Source: Diphasiastrum complanatum
Taxonomy: Eukaryota; Streptophyta; Lycopodiopsida; Lycopodiales; Lycopodiaceae
Assembly: GCA_029204225.1 (NCBI GenBank)
Contig: CM055106.1
Span: 7,559,221-7,623,220 of the forward strand
Direction of reading: 5' to 3'
Length of the DNA: 64,000 bases
Positions within the stretch are counted from its first letter, which is position 1; every line of letters starts with the position of its first letter. This document shows positions 10,214-22,060 of the stretch, piece after piece. The translations under genes were made by a program, and so were the position numbers. The notes under the pieces are model-generated. The model saw only the letters and a list, made by a program, of their open reading frames with translations, did no database searches and was not told the origin of the DNA.

Positions 10214-11252
10214 TCTTGGTAGGATGGGGACGAGCTCACGGTTCTTAAGTGAATTTGTACATCTATGTACTTTCTCACCAAAGAATGTCTTTTATCTCAA
10301 TGAAGTTTGTTTATTGGACAGAAATCATTCCTTCTTCAACAAAATCGTGAAAAGATTTAAAATCAGTTCCTAAAACCTTTTTTGGCTAGCATTTATGTGA
10401 TGTCAAAGTTGATGACATCTCCACTTAGTACTTTTTGTTCTTTTGGCATTGCCTTTTGCAAAAAGCAATACTATTTGTTAAGTTGCTCAATGAAGTTTTG
10501 CAAAACTAAAGCATTCTCACATTGCTAAGGGTATGTGCACCCAAAAGACATCCCCACATTGCTAAGGGTATATGCACCCAAAAAGCATTCACACATTGCA
10601 AAGGGTATGTGCACCAAAAAGTGACGTCTTAGTGCTAAGGACTTTATTGCAAGAACTATGTCCTTTAGATGCATCTCTATATGTAAGTAGGAAATAGCAA
10701 AACATTCACATCCCTCTTTTTTTCTTGCATTATGCAAATCACAAATGGCAAAAAAATTCACATCCTTCTCTTTTATTGAATGCATCGTAGGCTCTCAACC
10801 TATGTGACACACTAACATCCAAATACAAATTATCCTTTTGCATTCACAAAATCATTTCATATATGTTTTTTCTATTGTGGTTATGTCACTACTCATGCCC
10901 ACACTTCAAATCATACTTTACTCCGTAAGGTAAAACAGACAAGACAACTAAGATTAAGAAATAAATAATTACGTTACATTCATTTTTCAACAATCAATTA
11001 TTTTAATTTAAAAATTTGGGGCAATGCCTTTGTGCTATATGCACATTGTTCTTGTTTTTAAAATTTATAGAAGCAATATATGCAAGATTAAATGTTTTAG
11101 TATATGCATATACCTAATAGGGATAAAATGTGCAAATAAAATCTCTCTTTGATTTTTCCATAATTGACTAAAAAGAGTAAGTCATCTAAGGACAACTTAA
11201 AGCTACAAATGATTTAGACATATCAATATTCTATAGCTCCAAGAATAGAAAT
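10214..11252. other. AT-rich intergenic region, no gene seen
   Basis: Short ORFs only, with no recognisable domains. It contains the three-unit tandem repeat at 10511-10620. Otherwise unremarkable AT-rich sequence. Confidence 0.6.
10511..10620. repeat. Three-unit tandem repeat, ~36-38 bp
   Basis: Three near-copies of a unit containing CACATTGCTAAGGGTATGTG followed by CACCCAAAA, lying head to tail. Differences are mostly single bases. Confidence 0.85.
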
Positions 11253-11254
11253 AT

Positions 11255-11298
11255 CGTGTGTGTGTGTGTGTGTGCGCGCGCGCGCGTGCGCACACGCA
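11255..11298. repeat. (GT)n(GC)n microsatellite
   Basis: Alternating purine-pyrimidine run: about ten GT repeats passing into GC repeats and then GTGCGCACACGC. Such tracts favour Z-DNA. Confidence 0.95.
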
Positions 11299-11300
11299 TG

Positions 11301-12999
11301 CTATTCTTGATCACAAAATTTACTTTGTATGAACCAAATATTAGCGCCCAAGAAGAATTTCTTTTATTGCTTCAAAGGATTATTCTTCTCCCCTTGTGTC
11401 ATAGTTTTTACAGAAATAAAAAATTATTTGTCGAACCTCCTTTCTCTTGAGCAACTTCGAAAATAGTGAATTCTTTAATCACTTCTTGCTATATAAAAAT
11501 ATTATGTAATATGTGTGCAAATTTCAACTAGTTAAATTGAGTTTATTTGGCAATTTTGAGACCAATATGCAATTTCAACTTGAAGATAGACTTTATTATG
11601 CTAATAAAGCCTAGAAAGGTTCTACCAATCTTTCTAGAAAGCCTAGATGACAAAAATATCATATTTGTGGAAGTTGATCAAAGATTCAGAGATATTGCCA
11701 AAGCAGGCTAACTCAAGGAGAAGAATGGAGGCAGATGGGGCGGTGAAGCTCAATAATGCAAGCTAGATCATCAAAAAAAAGCTGCCGGCCAAGAGGGATG
11801 TCTCAAAAGATGAAAGGTCGAAAGGAGAGAGAGGAATTGAGCTTATGGAGATGATAGATGAGTGGCTCCATAGCAATTACAAAAAGGTAGGGAGAAAGAG
11901 GGCAGCCTTGTCTAATGCTGCAAGAAATAGAAAAGGAGAAAGAAAAGACTCCCTGAAAAAGAATGGAAGAGGCAGAAGAGAAGAGGGTTGTTGACAGATC
12001 CTCTGCTTAGGATCTGTTAACAGAATACAACTCTTACCCACTTCTCTGGCTGCAGGGTATGTTTCTTGTTATGTTTGTCACCAGACTACATTGGGCAGTT
12101 TTTGGATGTTAACATTCTTGTTCAAGGCCCAAATCAGGCAGAGAGGGACTGATCTTCGTTGTAGTAAATGTCCTGCCTATTAAAGGACAATCCAGGGAGG
12201 TCTCTCTTGAACTGTATCACATGCAATCAAACCAACATGTAATCAAAACGTTCAACCATAAAATCAGCATGCAGATGCATTGAACCTTCATGATTATACT
12301 GCTACTTTGCTACAAAATGAACTAAATCAGATCCTAAACTAACTAATCTACGTGAATTACTCTACAAACAAGAAAACAAGAACTACTCTAGCAGCATTTT
12401 GAAATTCCAAGGACCAAGAAACACACATTTCTTGATTCTTGGATTTTAAGAACATCAAGAAATGGACTGCAAATGGATTTGTAAGACTTATACCACAAAC
12501 CAACTCATGAAGAATTACCACAATGCTGAAATCCTAAATTAATCTACAAAAGCAAAAAAGCTAGTCCTCCCTAGATCCACAACCACACACAAAGGAGATG
12601 GAGGGGCAAGTTCATTAGTACATCACTCAAGAAACAAGAATGATCAAGGAGCTCAAGGATGCATCAAGCTCATGTAAGCTATTTCTCATTGAAGCATGAA
12701 GTAGATACAATACACGAAAAGCTCTCTTCCAGAAAGGGGAAGTCTCTTAAATAAGCAAGAGAGCTCCTTAGGTGGCATCCTAGTGGCATTTCCACATTAC
12801 AAAAATTACAAGTGGAATTACCTCCTTCACTAGAGGTCACTACTAGAAGGTGGCTCATTCTACTTTTCTAAGAGGAGTCTACTTGTATTTATTACATTTG
12901 CCTAGAAATACTAGTTCCTACATGGTCATTCCATCTTTCGAGATTCACCATGAGGCTTACATAGTTTCTACTTGTCATACTTAACTGGTACTTCTCAAC
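11301..12999. other. Gene-free interval with dispersed repeat
   Basis: No convincing ORF. 12330-12480 resembles 9050-9260. The section 11640-12000 is purine-rich. Probably old retroelement noncoding sequence. Confidence 0.4.
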
Positions 13000-14449
13000 T
13001 CGCATACTCGGCTCTCATTCTTCGTTCAACCCTTCTCCTTCAGAGACCTCCTCACTCTAAGGTGAAAGGTGCTTTGAGATAGCTCTGGTCGAGTATCTTG
13101 GGGATTCGTCAAAATCAGCCAACATCATCCCACCCCTAATGTGTTGCAGAAACCGTTGCAACCCATATTGGATGATATTGCCCCGCTTCCGCATTGGCAT
13201 CTTGGACCGTCACTTGGAAAAGCATAGATCCTTCGCTTGCATAAAACCAAGTGCTTATTGCTGTAGGTCTTTATCACAAAAACTGTTTGCCGCAATTTAA
13301 TCAAAATGTTTTATTGCCGCAAATGGTTGCTATCTTCAAAATTGGAGAGCTCCCAGCAGCTTCACAACCCTGCATGCTTGAGTGTTTTCCTCATGTCTCT
13401 TTTTTCTTTTTTCACTTGCATCTTCCATGGACAGTTTCACTTTGGCTTCTTGGCAGATACTGATTTATGGGAGGTTTGTATTCTCCATTTTGCTTCTGGG
13501 TATTTCCTCAATTCTTCTCTCAGTCGAAGTTCCAGTCTTGTCGATGCTCTTTCCTTGATGAGAAGGGAAGAATCTTTGATTAATAGGTTGCAAAAACCTT
13601 GGGTTATCAATCTTCAAGGAGATGGACTCATCAACAAATTGGTAGTAGGAACATATTTGGATGGATAGGTTGGCAATGATAGGGAGACATGATGAAGGGA
13701 TTGGTGGGAGGGCGAAAGAACTGATAGTTCTATCGTTGCAGCCTTGGACACTTGCTGGATGAGGAGCCCACTTTCTTTTGCAGGCTCACTGTCATCTTAT
13801 CATTTCCTTTTCTGCAGCTCCTCCTTTTGATCCATTACTTTTGGATCTCTTCGGGCTTCATATGAGGGGATTCGACTATCATTGCTCCAGAGAGTTTCTT
13901 TTGATCAAGATCGATCTGGCTCATATGTTGTTAAAGTCTCGTCCTTTCCTCCTTAGTTTCTTGGCTCTTTCTTTCTTTCTTCTAGCTGCTTTGTCTGCTT
14001 CTTAAATCTTTTCTAACTGATCAACCAATGTAGGTGGTGGTTGGTCACGCAAACCACTTGCAATGATCTATCAGCTGCTTCGATAAGACTATCAAGATTT
14101 GAAAAATTGGGGATTTCTTAGATGAACAGTGGTATGATGGCAAATAGACAGATGGAAGGTAGGGTGGTGGTGGTGACATTGGTAGATGGTGTGGGCGATA
14201 GTATAGGCATGGGAGTGGATGAAGAAGAAGACTGAATTCCCAATCCTCGTACTTCCTATCTATTTAAGGATCTTCATCGTGACTAGGGTACTTCTTCTGA
14301 TTTAGTCTCTTTGGATTGCCCATCTGCCTTCTTAGTCGTGTCTTCTTTGTCTTTGGTTTCGTGACCTTGGTTGTGATTTGCTCATGTTGTTGTTGGCATG
14401 TAGCTGCTTCAATGAATGCTTGTAAATCCACTCTCTCCCTAGAGGATCT
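13000..14449 (-). other. Decayed repeat-like sequence, class uncertain
   Basis: Plus-strand ORFs at 13251-14005 have no recognisable domain. On the minus strand, short stretches look coding-like (e.g. RSSRERVDLQAFIEAATCQQ near 14390-14450) but are full of stops. This may be a decayed retroelement ORF that abuts the LINE fragment. I cannot assign it. Confidence 0.3.
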
Positions 14450-14828
14450 ATTAACTAGGGCATGGATGAGTTTGGTGATGTAGTCAGGGATGCCAAAAAA
14501 AGAAGAACAAATAAGAAGTTAGCTATAATTGATGTGGTCAAAAGCTTTATCAAAATCTATTTTAAGCACAAAGGTCGGATAGTTGAACAAGAGAAAAGAA
14601 TCAATGGCTGACCAAATAGATGTTCAAGTTGTTATCAAAAAGAGATTTTCCTTTAACAAAGCCAAACTGACTTTTAGAGAGGTGGGAGAGAAAGAGAGGG
14701 AAAATCCTCCTAGCAATAGCTTTCATTATGATCTTGTAAGAAATGTTAAGAATAGTGAGTGGGTGATAATCAGAAATTCTAGTAGAAGACTTGATTTTAG
14801 AGATAAATTGGGGAAAGAACCTGAGGAG
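14450..14828 (-). pseudogene. L1-type LINE reverse transcriptase, 3' fragment
   Basis: Minus-strand frame with SSTRISDYHPLTILNISYKI, KAIARRI and KSQFGFVKGKSLFDNN, then after a frameshift LKIDFDKAFDHIN. These are the L1 RT blocks normally reading DFRPISL.N..YKI, Q.AF..GR.I.DN and LK.D..KA.D...W. The upstream half of the same LINE resumes at 27664-28991, separated by Copia C1. The RT is truncated soon after the DFDKAFD block, so the catalytic FADD region is missing. Confidence 0.85.
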
Positions 14829-15132
14829 TGTGAAAAATTCAATTAGTTTAGTTGATCTATTTTGGCAATTTGAGGCCAACATGAAATTTCAACTTAGAGA
14901 TAGATTTATATTTGTCAATAAAGGCCTAAATAGTGTTGTACTATTTTTGGCAAGTATATAAATGGATGAGGTCGGATTTGGACCCATTCTAATTGGTTAG
15001 ATTTCATACATTGCATCTAGACTAGAATTTCTGGTTTACCAAGAAGTTACCAATTAGGACAAGTTCAGGAAAATTGGCCAAATGACATTTTGGAAGCTAT
15101 AAATAGTTTCACCTGCATGGAGAAATAATGAT
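14829..15132 (+). repeat. Copia C1 5' LTR, left part
   Basis: Starts TGTGAAAAATTC and matches 27184-27501 almost base for base (e.g. GGTCGGATTTGGAC, GCATCTAGACTA). A TATA box, CTATAAATAG, is at 15098-15107. The last five bases, ATGAT (15128-15132), are the target site duplicated on Gypsy B insertion. Confidence 0.9.
15128..15132. other. Target site duplication of Gypsy B, left
   Basis: ATGAT directly before the TGTCG start of the left LTR. It is repeated at 25292-25296. The empty-site sequence AATAATGATCAAAGG is preserved in the C1 3' LTR near 27494-27508. Confidence 0.95.
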
Positions 15133-16391
15133 TGTCGTACTATACCAACAGGGTTAATATAGATTTTATAGTAAATAATGTCGTTCCCACAGAGGACAGC
15201 GTTAGAAAGTTATGCTTTTGGTACAATTATGGCAAGTGGTTTCGAGTGTTATTCTGGTTGTCTACAGACATTAAAAAGTAACCAATATTTTTATATTTGG
15301 GATGGGTAGTGTTAATAAATTCAGAACAACAATCTGGTCTCTATCGAATTGGATGAAGCGCGTTCTACAAATGAGATGTTATCAGAGTAGTACAGCGGTA
15401 CTACACTCTGGCTGATTAAGGTGTCAACAGATAATCAAGAATTGTTCGATGTATTTGCGACTATGCAGACAATTAATTAAACGTGTTCGCTAACTATTCG
15501 TTTCTAGACAGAAGTCCTCAACAACTAAAGTCCAACTTAATGGTTCAAGAACACGAAGAGTTGTAGAATATGTTAGAAACTTATGTCAAAGCCAATCAGG
15601 AAGACAGTTTAGAGACTTAATTCTTCAGGCAGAGACTGTCATCTCATATGTATACATACAACTTTATTCAATGATCGTGCTAGACTGTACCAAAGATAGT
15701 CGTTATTCGAGTGCTGAAAAGAAAGTATTTGTGACAGACGAATAAGATAGTTTAAAGACAGTTCTTTAGAGCATGCTTTACGGAAACTCAGCAAACGACT
15801 GTAATGCACTAGAGCGTCTGTCTGATCAGAGAGAAATTCATGAAATGCATTAGAGATTGTTAGCAGACTCTAGATCACTCACACTCAGCAGTGCGGAGAA
15901 CAGAGATAAGAGAGAATAACTCACAGAACTCTATTCACTTCTTCAATCTCTTACATAAGCATAAACTCTTCTCTCTCGATGATCGAGACTGAAGTGTGAG
16001 ATCAATATATGTTCTACGGGACGAACAAACACACCTCTAAAACAACAGGTGCGTCACTCCCGCGAAAGCTAGTTAACGATTAGACTGAGAATACGTGCAC
16101 CTATACCATAGGAGGTATACTTAACTATGAGTTAAAGTTACTCTAGTTTATCATGTCTTTTCGTATCTAGTCGTTTCATATAGACAACCTAGTAAAGGTT
16201 GTCCAAGACAATGTCTTTTCCTTTAAAAGGTCTTGCCCTTAATTACAAGGCAAGTACTTAGGAGATATATTCCCGAAAAATGACTTAGGCCACTTCATGA
16301 TTTATACTTATCCAGCTCATATCTTCATTTTCGAGTATATTATGCCATGTTTATGTTGATATTTAATATTTAACATTTTCGTGGTATCACA
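15133..16391 (-). repeat. Gypsy B 3' LTR
   Basis: 1259 bp from TGTCGTACTATACC to GGTATCACA. It matches the right LTR throughout, including CGTTCCCACAGAGGACAG and CCATAGGAGGTATACTTAAC. Confidence 0.95.
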
Positions 16392-19226
16392 TATCCCCTT
16401 CCTCAAATGTGAAACGTCCTCGTGAACATATCATCTTTATATCGAGGAGTATTCGAGAAACATTCTTGTTCGTCAGATTTTTGTTGAGGCAAAAAGATAT
16501 TTCTTCGTGTATTTTGTCCTTTAGATATTTCTTCATCTTAGAGAATATATGTCTTGCTCTTTCTTTTAATTGAATAGGTTGTTTTGAGTTGATCTTTGAA
16601 TTGCTGATGAAAACTGGAATCAAACTTCAAAACATCTTTAAACTTCAAAAAGTCAGCATCCCATAGAAACATCACCACAACAAAGACACGAATGAATTTT
16701 CAGGAATGATTCAGTTCTTCATATAACTTCTGAGCAAGTTCCAAATTCTGTTGATCTTCGATCAAGAGCAAGTCTTCTTTCGATTTGGTATAGCGGCCAA
16801 CTGGTAAGTTGTCGAATTCTTCTAACTTAACCGGGAGTAATGTTCCATTGAACAGCTCCTGCGTTAACTTGGTATCTTCATCTGAATCACTTCGTAGAGT
16901 GATTTCTTTACAGTAACGAGCTGAAAATCTAATAAAATTGCTTTTAACATAAAGGTTCTGAACAAAAAATAATGTCTTCGCCGCAAAAGTACCAAATTGT
17001 CAAAATGTATATGTACAAAATTGCTTATAGCGAAATGACTTCCTTCTATCTTGCAAATTATGGCGAATCTTCGCAAAATATTCTGCAAGGTTTCGCTCCC
17101 AATCCACATATAGACTGAATAATTCCGGATAAGCCATATTGATATTTATCAGCAGACCTGCATCATCAAATGCGCCTAAATCTGCAACCGCTTGCGGTTT
17201 GTACAGATGAAACTGCGACTTTCGCTTCCAAAAATGTCGTTTATTATCTTCGTTTCACAAAAATTGAAGTTTTTTGATACAGATATATTCGAGAGCATAC
17301 ATAGCCAAAGAGCCTATGTATAACTCTGCCGATCCGAAAGGTACGACCTGGAATTTACCCTAGATTATGGCCCAACAGAGACACCCTTTCTGCTCGATAG
17401 TGAGTTGGGCCCATAACCAGAGAAAGTCGTCCTTCTCCCATGGTCACTTTCAATTGTGGAAGGTGATGCCTATTGCGCCTGGTAGCATCATGTAATCCAC
17501 ATGCCATTGCAGCTCAATATTAAAAGCATGTGGACACCATTTCCAGAAGCGATCAACAAATGCACAGAATCTGTCAGCACATACCTTCGACTGATTTCGC
17601 CGCATTTGCTTTGGCTGAGTAGATGTAGTTGCAAAATCCTGAGTTTGCAACTCAACAGCCAACTTCTGATCTTCCATTTCTTGCTTTTGGGTTGACAGCT
17701 CCTATTCGAACTAGTCAATCTTCACGACAGTCTCCAGAAATTCTGGATGGTCTGAGGCTCCGGTGCAGGCAGATACAGCTTGGAGTTGCTGTGTAAGTTC
17801 ATCAATTCGCAGCAGGGCCTGCAGATAGTCATCGTGTGCATTGAGCCCGCTGCAAGATTGGGTGACATCATTGGAGAGCTCCTTCAGCTCCGCCAACTCT
17901 TCCTCGACAAGAGCCTTCGCATCCTTGAGCAGTTGTAAGAACTCGACTCGAAAATTGTCGAGCATCTGGTCTTGGAGCTGGTTCAGCTTCGTGAGATCGA
18001 CAGTTATTGACCCTGTGGTGGTGCTCAAGGACAAAGCAGCTTCTGTCTTTAATCTTGGCATTCGCTCCTCCTGTAGATGTTTCTGGAGCGTGACATTATG
18101 TTGATTTGCAGCCAAAAGTTGCTGCTTCAAAGAATCATTTTGAGTCTGAAAATTGTCAGACTTGGCCTGAATCGCCTTATTGGTCTGCTTCAAAGAATCG
18201 GCTTCCTTTATTAAAGTCTGAAGCTATGTTTCGAGGGAACGATGTTGTTCGATCAGCTTCGTGTTGTCTGATTCGAGCGAATCGATCTTCTCGAAGGACT
18301 CCTTCAGAGAGTCGAGTGATTTCCTCTCTGAGGTGAAAAGCTGCATTGTGAGTTGATGGTGTTACTTGTCGAACTCATATACTTCAGCCACAAGGTTCTT
18401 GGTTTTCTCAGTCATGGATCGAAACCACTGGGGCTGGTCGTCTGGTTCTTCGTCATCTGCCACATGTGCCCCAATATCGCCTTCAACAGCTATGTGTCCC
18501 TTATCTTATGTATCAGACTGGGTTGCGTCATCCTCGGAGGTGGATGTGCTCGACTGCTTCTGAGATGTGGAAGCAAATACTGGCTTTGAAGAATCCACAG
18601 CAGCAGCAGCTCCATCGGTGTCCATTCCCATAGCTTCACTCTCCATAGCAGTGGTGGCTACTACTTCGACTATTGGTGCAGCATCGACTGGAACTGGAAT
18701 AGGTATAGAAAGGATGCTGGAAAGATCTATTGGCTTGGGAACCAACAATCTTCCTGTCAGCATGGTTTTCTCTTGATCACTCAATATGTCAAAATGAGCG
18801 CAGAGTCAAGATACATGGGCTCCAACTCCAAAAAACTTTTGGTGCTTAATCCAGCGCAAAGAGGCTTTGTATGTGATAACACCGAAGCACACTTGATTAC
18901 CCACAAGAGCATCTAATATATACCCAAAATTTTGAACTGAAATGGTAGCATCCACATCCGTCAAAAAGATTGCTTGGTTTGCATATTTACAAAACAACTT
19001 GAATGTTGTATCTCGGATCATAGAGATTTTGTACCCCTTCATGGGTACAAAATAGTTGCTTAAGAAATGGGCAGCTTCATCCACCGAATCTTTGTTAGTT
19101 GAAAGCAGCTTCTCATCCAGAGGTAATCCGAGAGGTGTGCAGAACAGGTCTTCTCTGTCACTTCCATTTATGGAGGACGTGCATGGCTCAATGTTTGAAA
19201 CTATAATTCGCCAGATCGATCTTTAA
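16387..19226 (-). pseudogene. Third ORF of Gypsy B between integrase and 3' LTR
   Basis: One reading frame spans about 19226 to 16640 with roughly ten stops, then shifts frame and ends at 16387, inside the PPT/LTR edge. That is about 940 codons. The segments in one frame are an N-terminal globular part (RSIWRIIVSNIEPCTSS, FVPMKGYKISMIRDTTFK, GVITYKASLRWIKH), a Pro/Ala/Ser-rich acidic linker, a coiled coil with Gln/Leu heptads (about 18340-17711), and a C-terminal part rich in aromatics (FCAFVDRFWKWCPHAF, LWLWAQLTIEQ, MAYPELFSLYVDWERN). It does not match gag, pol or a transmembrane envelope that I recognise. Its position corresponds to the extra 3' ORF of Athila/Tat-type elements. Function unknown. 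Confidence 0.7.
16393..16405 (-). promoter_or_regulatory. Polypurine tract of Gypsy B
   Basis: On the minus strand TTGAGGAAGGGGA lies directly before the 3' LTR start TGTGATACC. This is the expected primer site for plus-strand DNA synthesis. Confidence 0.85.
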
Positions 19227-19229
19227 TGA

Positions 19230-19850
19230 AGGAAGATCGTTTGTAAAAAGAAAAAAAAATAAATCAAGAAAAAACATTATTTGTGAGCGTACACACATGT
19301 GAATAATGATGATTACGTGGCCATCATCTTTAATGGAGGGATACAAAAAGTAGGTCGAGAGATTCTCGAAAGATTCTCAAAAATATGCTAGAAAGATTCT
19401 AGAAAGTTTCACGAAACTTTCTTGAAGGATCTTTAAAAAAAATGTACAGAAACTCACGAAAATTTTTCAAAAATTTTAGCAACATACTAGAAAATTTCTC
19501 GAAAAACTGGAGATAATGCTAGAAAAATTCTAGAAAAATTCTAGAAAAATTCAATTTTAGTGTCACAAAAAAAAATTCTCAAAAATACTTTTAAAATGAT
19601 ATTGAAAGATTGAGAAAGTCAAGAAAATTTCTCGAAAATTTCTAGAAAATTTCTAGAAAGAAAAGAAAATAAAAAAATAAAAAAATGCTACGGAAAAAAT
19701 TTAGACAAGATAAAAAAAAATTCACGCTTATTTTCAGAGAAATATTAGAAAATAATAAGAATAAATAAAAAAAAAATTTAGTCAAAAAAAGTATTTCTTC
19801 AGTCTGGACCCGTTAATACGTGTCGGTAATAGTTCACCTTCAAGTGATTG
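19230..19850 (-). other. Noncoding spacer with GAA/TTC ladder
   Basis: An AT-rich spacer between integrase and the third ORF. It contains ladders of alternating GAA and TTC with an 11-12 bp period: 19390-19426 (AGAAAGATTCTAGAAAGTTT...), 19521-19551 (GAAAAATTCTA repeated) and 19622-19660 (GAAAATTTCTC repeated). The pattern resembles arrays of heat-shock-element half-sites, with spacing alternating 3 and 2 instead of 2 and 2. Confidence 0.6.
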
Positions 19851-20117
19851 AAGTTGCACAGAACCATTGTCAAACACCTCTATGACTTTATACGGTCCAA
19901 GCCATCGCATATGGAGTTTTCCAAGAAACTTTTGATGGCGACTGTCATATATCAGCGCATAATCATCAGCTTTAAGATCACATTTTTTTATATGACTGTC
20001 ATATTTCTTCTTTTTTGTGTTTTTAAATTTTCTCCATTAGTTTTTGTGAAGTCTCTCGAGCTTCAGCTAGTTCTTCAATATATTAGTCAACCTTTCGTTT
20101 ATTAATCCTGCATCTGT

Positions 20118-21182
20118 TCATTGAGCTTGAATACAAAATGTTTTCACCTCGAATTCAATTGGCAAGATAAGATGCATACCATATATAAGAAAATATGGTG
20201 TCTGTTTCGTTGTGATTTTCTCTGTGTTGCGATAAGCCCAGAGAACTGATGGTAGTTTCTGATCCCAATCCGTTGCATGTGCAAAAGTAATTTTAGTCAG
20301 GATCTTACATAAGATTCCATTAGCTCTTTCTGTCAACCCGTTTGCTTTTGGATTATACGGTGTAGTTTTTCTGTGTTTGATCAAGAAATAGGTTGTCAAC
20401 AACTGTATCGTATCATTTAGAAAATGTGTTCCTCGGTCACTTACTAGTTCAAGTGGACAACCATATCTTGTAATTATACTTTTGAATAAGAACATCGCGA
20501 CAATTTTCGCATCGTTTCGTTTCGTTGCCTCTGCTTCAACGTTCTTGGTAGCATAATCCATGGCAACTAGAATATAACAACATTTCGTATGTCAGGTAAC
20601 AGGTTTGATTGGACCGACAAAGTCAATCCCCCACTTCTCGAATGGTGCAAGAGACAAGATTGGTGTCAACGGCCATTTCATTGCTTTTGTAGGCTTACCA
20701 GATCTCTGGCATGGATCACATGAACGAATAAAATTTGATACATCCTTGAACATTGTTGGCCACCAATACTTGGCAGTCAATATCTTATAAACTGTATTCT
20801 TCAAAGCAAAATGTCCGCCAGCATCTTCTGAGTGTAAGGCTTTAACGACCTTTTTAATGTTTTCGGTTTCGAGACATCTTCGTAGTTGATGGTCAGCACC
20901 AAGCTTGTACAGAACATTGTTAATAATTGTATAAGGTGCTACCTTATATTGAAAAACTGTCTTTTGCTCCAAATCGTAACCATCCGGATATATTTGATCC
21001 TTAAGATAAATAATAATATTAGAATATAACGAATTTGTAGATGAAATCTCGAATAAATGTTCGTCTGAAAAATCATCATTGATAGGGTCTTCAATTTTTC
21101 TGGTGCTGAGTTGCGATAGATAATCAGCATTCGTATGATATTTTCCTTGACGAAGCTCTACTTGATAAGTAAATTCTTGCAA
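20118..21182 (-). pseudogene. Gypsy B integrase
   Basis: The frame begins with the end of RNase H (RQGKYHTNADYLSQLS), then a zinc domain HSEDAGGHF...CDPCQR, the first catalytic Asp in KWGIDFVGPI, a stop/frame change near 20565-20592, the second Asp in ELVSDRGTHF and the Glu in NGLTERANG. It ends with WAYRNTEKITTKQTPYFLIYGM. All three DDE residues and the zinc ligands are readable, so only the frame break and the short C-terminus inactivate it. Typical Gypsy integrase. Confidence 0.92.
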
Positions 21183-21515
21183 ACGTAGAACCCATCGAGC
21201 AATTCGTCCTGATAGATCTGGTTTATTTACAAGATACTAAAGAGCAGAATGATCCACATGAAAAATAAATGCATATCCCAGCAAATAATGTCGAAATTTT
21301 TTAACAGTGAAAATCATGCCAAGTGCTTCCCTTTCTATAGCCGAATAATTCTTCTCTGATGCACTGAGTTGTCGACTCGCATAGTAGATGGGATGATCCT
21401 TCTTCTGATCATCCTTCTGGCTTAGACAGACGCCAATAGCAAATGCAGAAACATCCACATAACTGTGAAATAAAATAGCCCAGTTGGGTGGTCTCAGAAT
21501 AGGAGCATTAATCAA
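21183..21515 (-). pseudogene. Gypsy B RNase H
   Basis: The frame shows FHSYVDVSAFAIGVCL (first acidic residue), PIYYASRQLSASEKNYSAIEREALGMIF (catalytic Glu) and FIFHVDHSAL (third Asp). It is separated from RT and integrase frames by stops or shifts. Standard Gypsy order. Confidence 0.92.
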
Positions 21516-22060
21516 CCTTCGCTTAAGATCTTCGAATGCTTCTGCTGTTCATTCGTCCACAAGTATTCTACTTGTTTCTTCAGTAGATGTGTAAGAGAGA
21601 CAGCAATAGAAGCATGATTTTGAATAAATCTCCTGTAATAGCCAACATGTCCTAAGAAAGCTCTTAGTTCACGTAAATTGGTTGGTATCTGGAGATTCTT
21701 TATAAGCTCGACTTTATCTCTGTCGACTTCTATTCCTCTGTTAGATATTTTGTGTCCGAGCAATATTCCTTCTTTCATACCAAAAAAACATTTCTCTGAA
21801 TGAAGAGATAAACAAGTATCTCGACACCGTTGCAATGTTAATTTCAGCTTTTGCTGGTGTGTCTTTATATCACTGTATATACAGAAATCATCAATAAATA
21901 TTTTGAGAAAAGTTCTCAGGATGGCAGCGAAGATTAATATCATATTTCACTGAAAAGTCGCTGGAGCGTTACAAAGACCAAAGGGCATTTTGTTGTAGGC
22001 ATAAGTGCCCCAATCCGTAGTGAATGTGGTCTATTCAGTGCTCTCCAAATTTTGCAGGTA
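21512..22060 (-). pseudogene. Gypsy B reverse transcriptase, internally deleted
   Basis: From about 22060 the frame reads TTFTTDWGTYAYNKMPFGLCNAPATFQ, then a stop, then FIDDFCIY (the YxDD active-site motif as IDD), SEKCFFGMKEGILLGHKIS, LRELRAFLGHVGYYRRF and LWTNEQQ. The fingers and the first catalytic block are absent: the upstream linker (DDLKGIPAKFGEH) runs almost directly into TTFTTDWG. An internal deletion therefore removed the N-terminal half of RT. Confidence 0.9.

Noticed and set aside
13251-14005. Plus-strand ORFs of 70-120 aa as host genes
   Set aside because: No domain, promoter or splice support; composition like surrounding decayed sequence.
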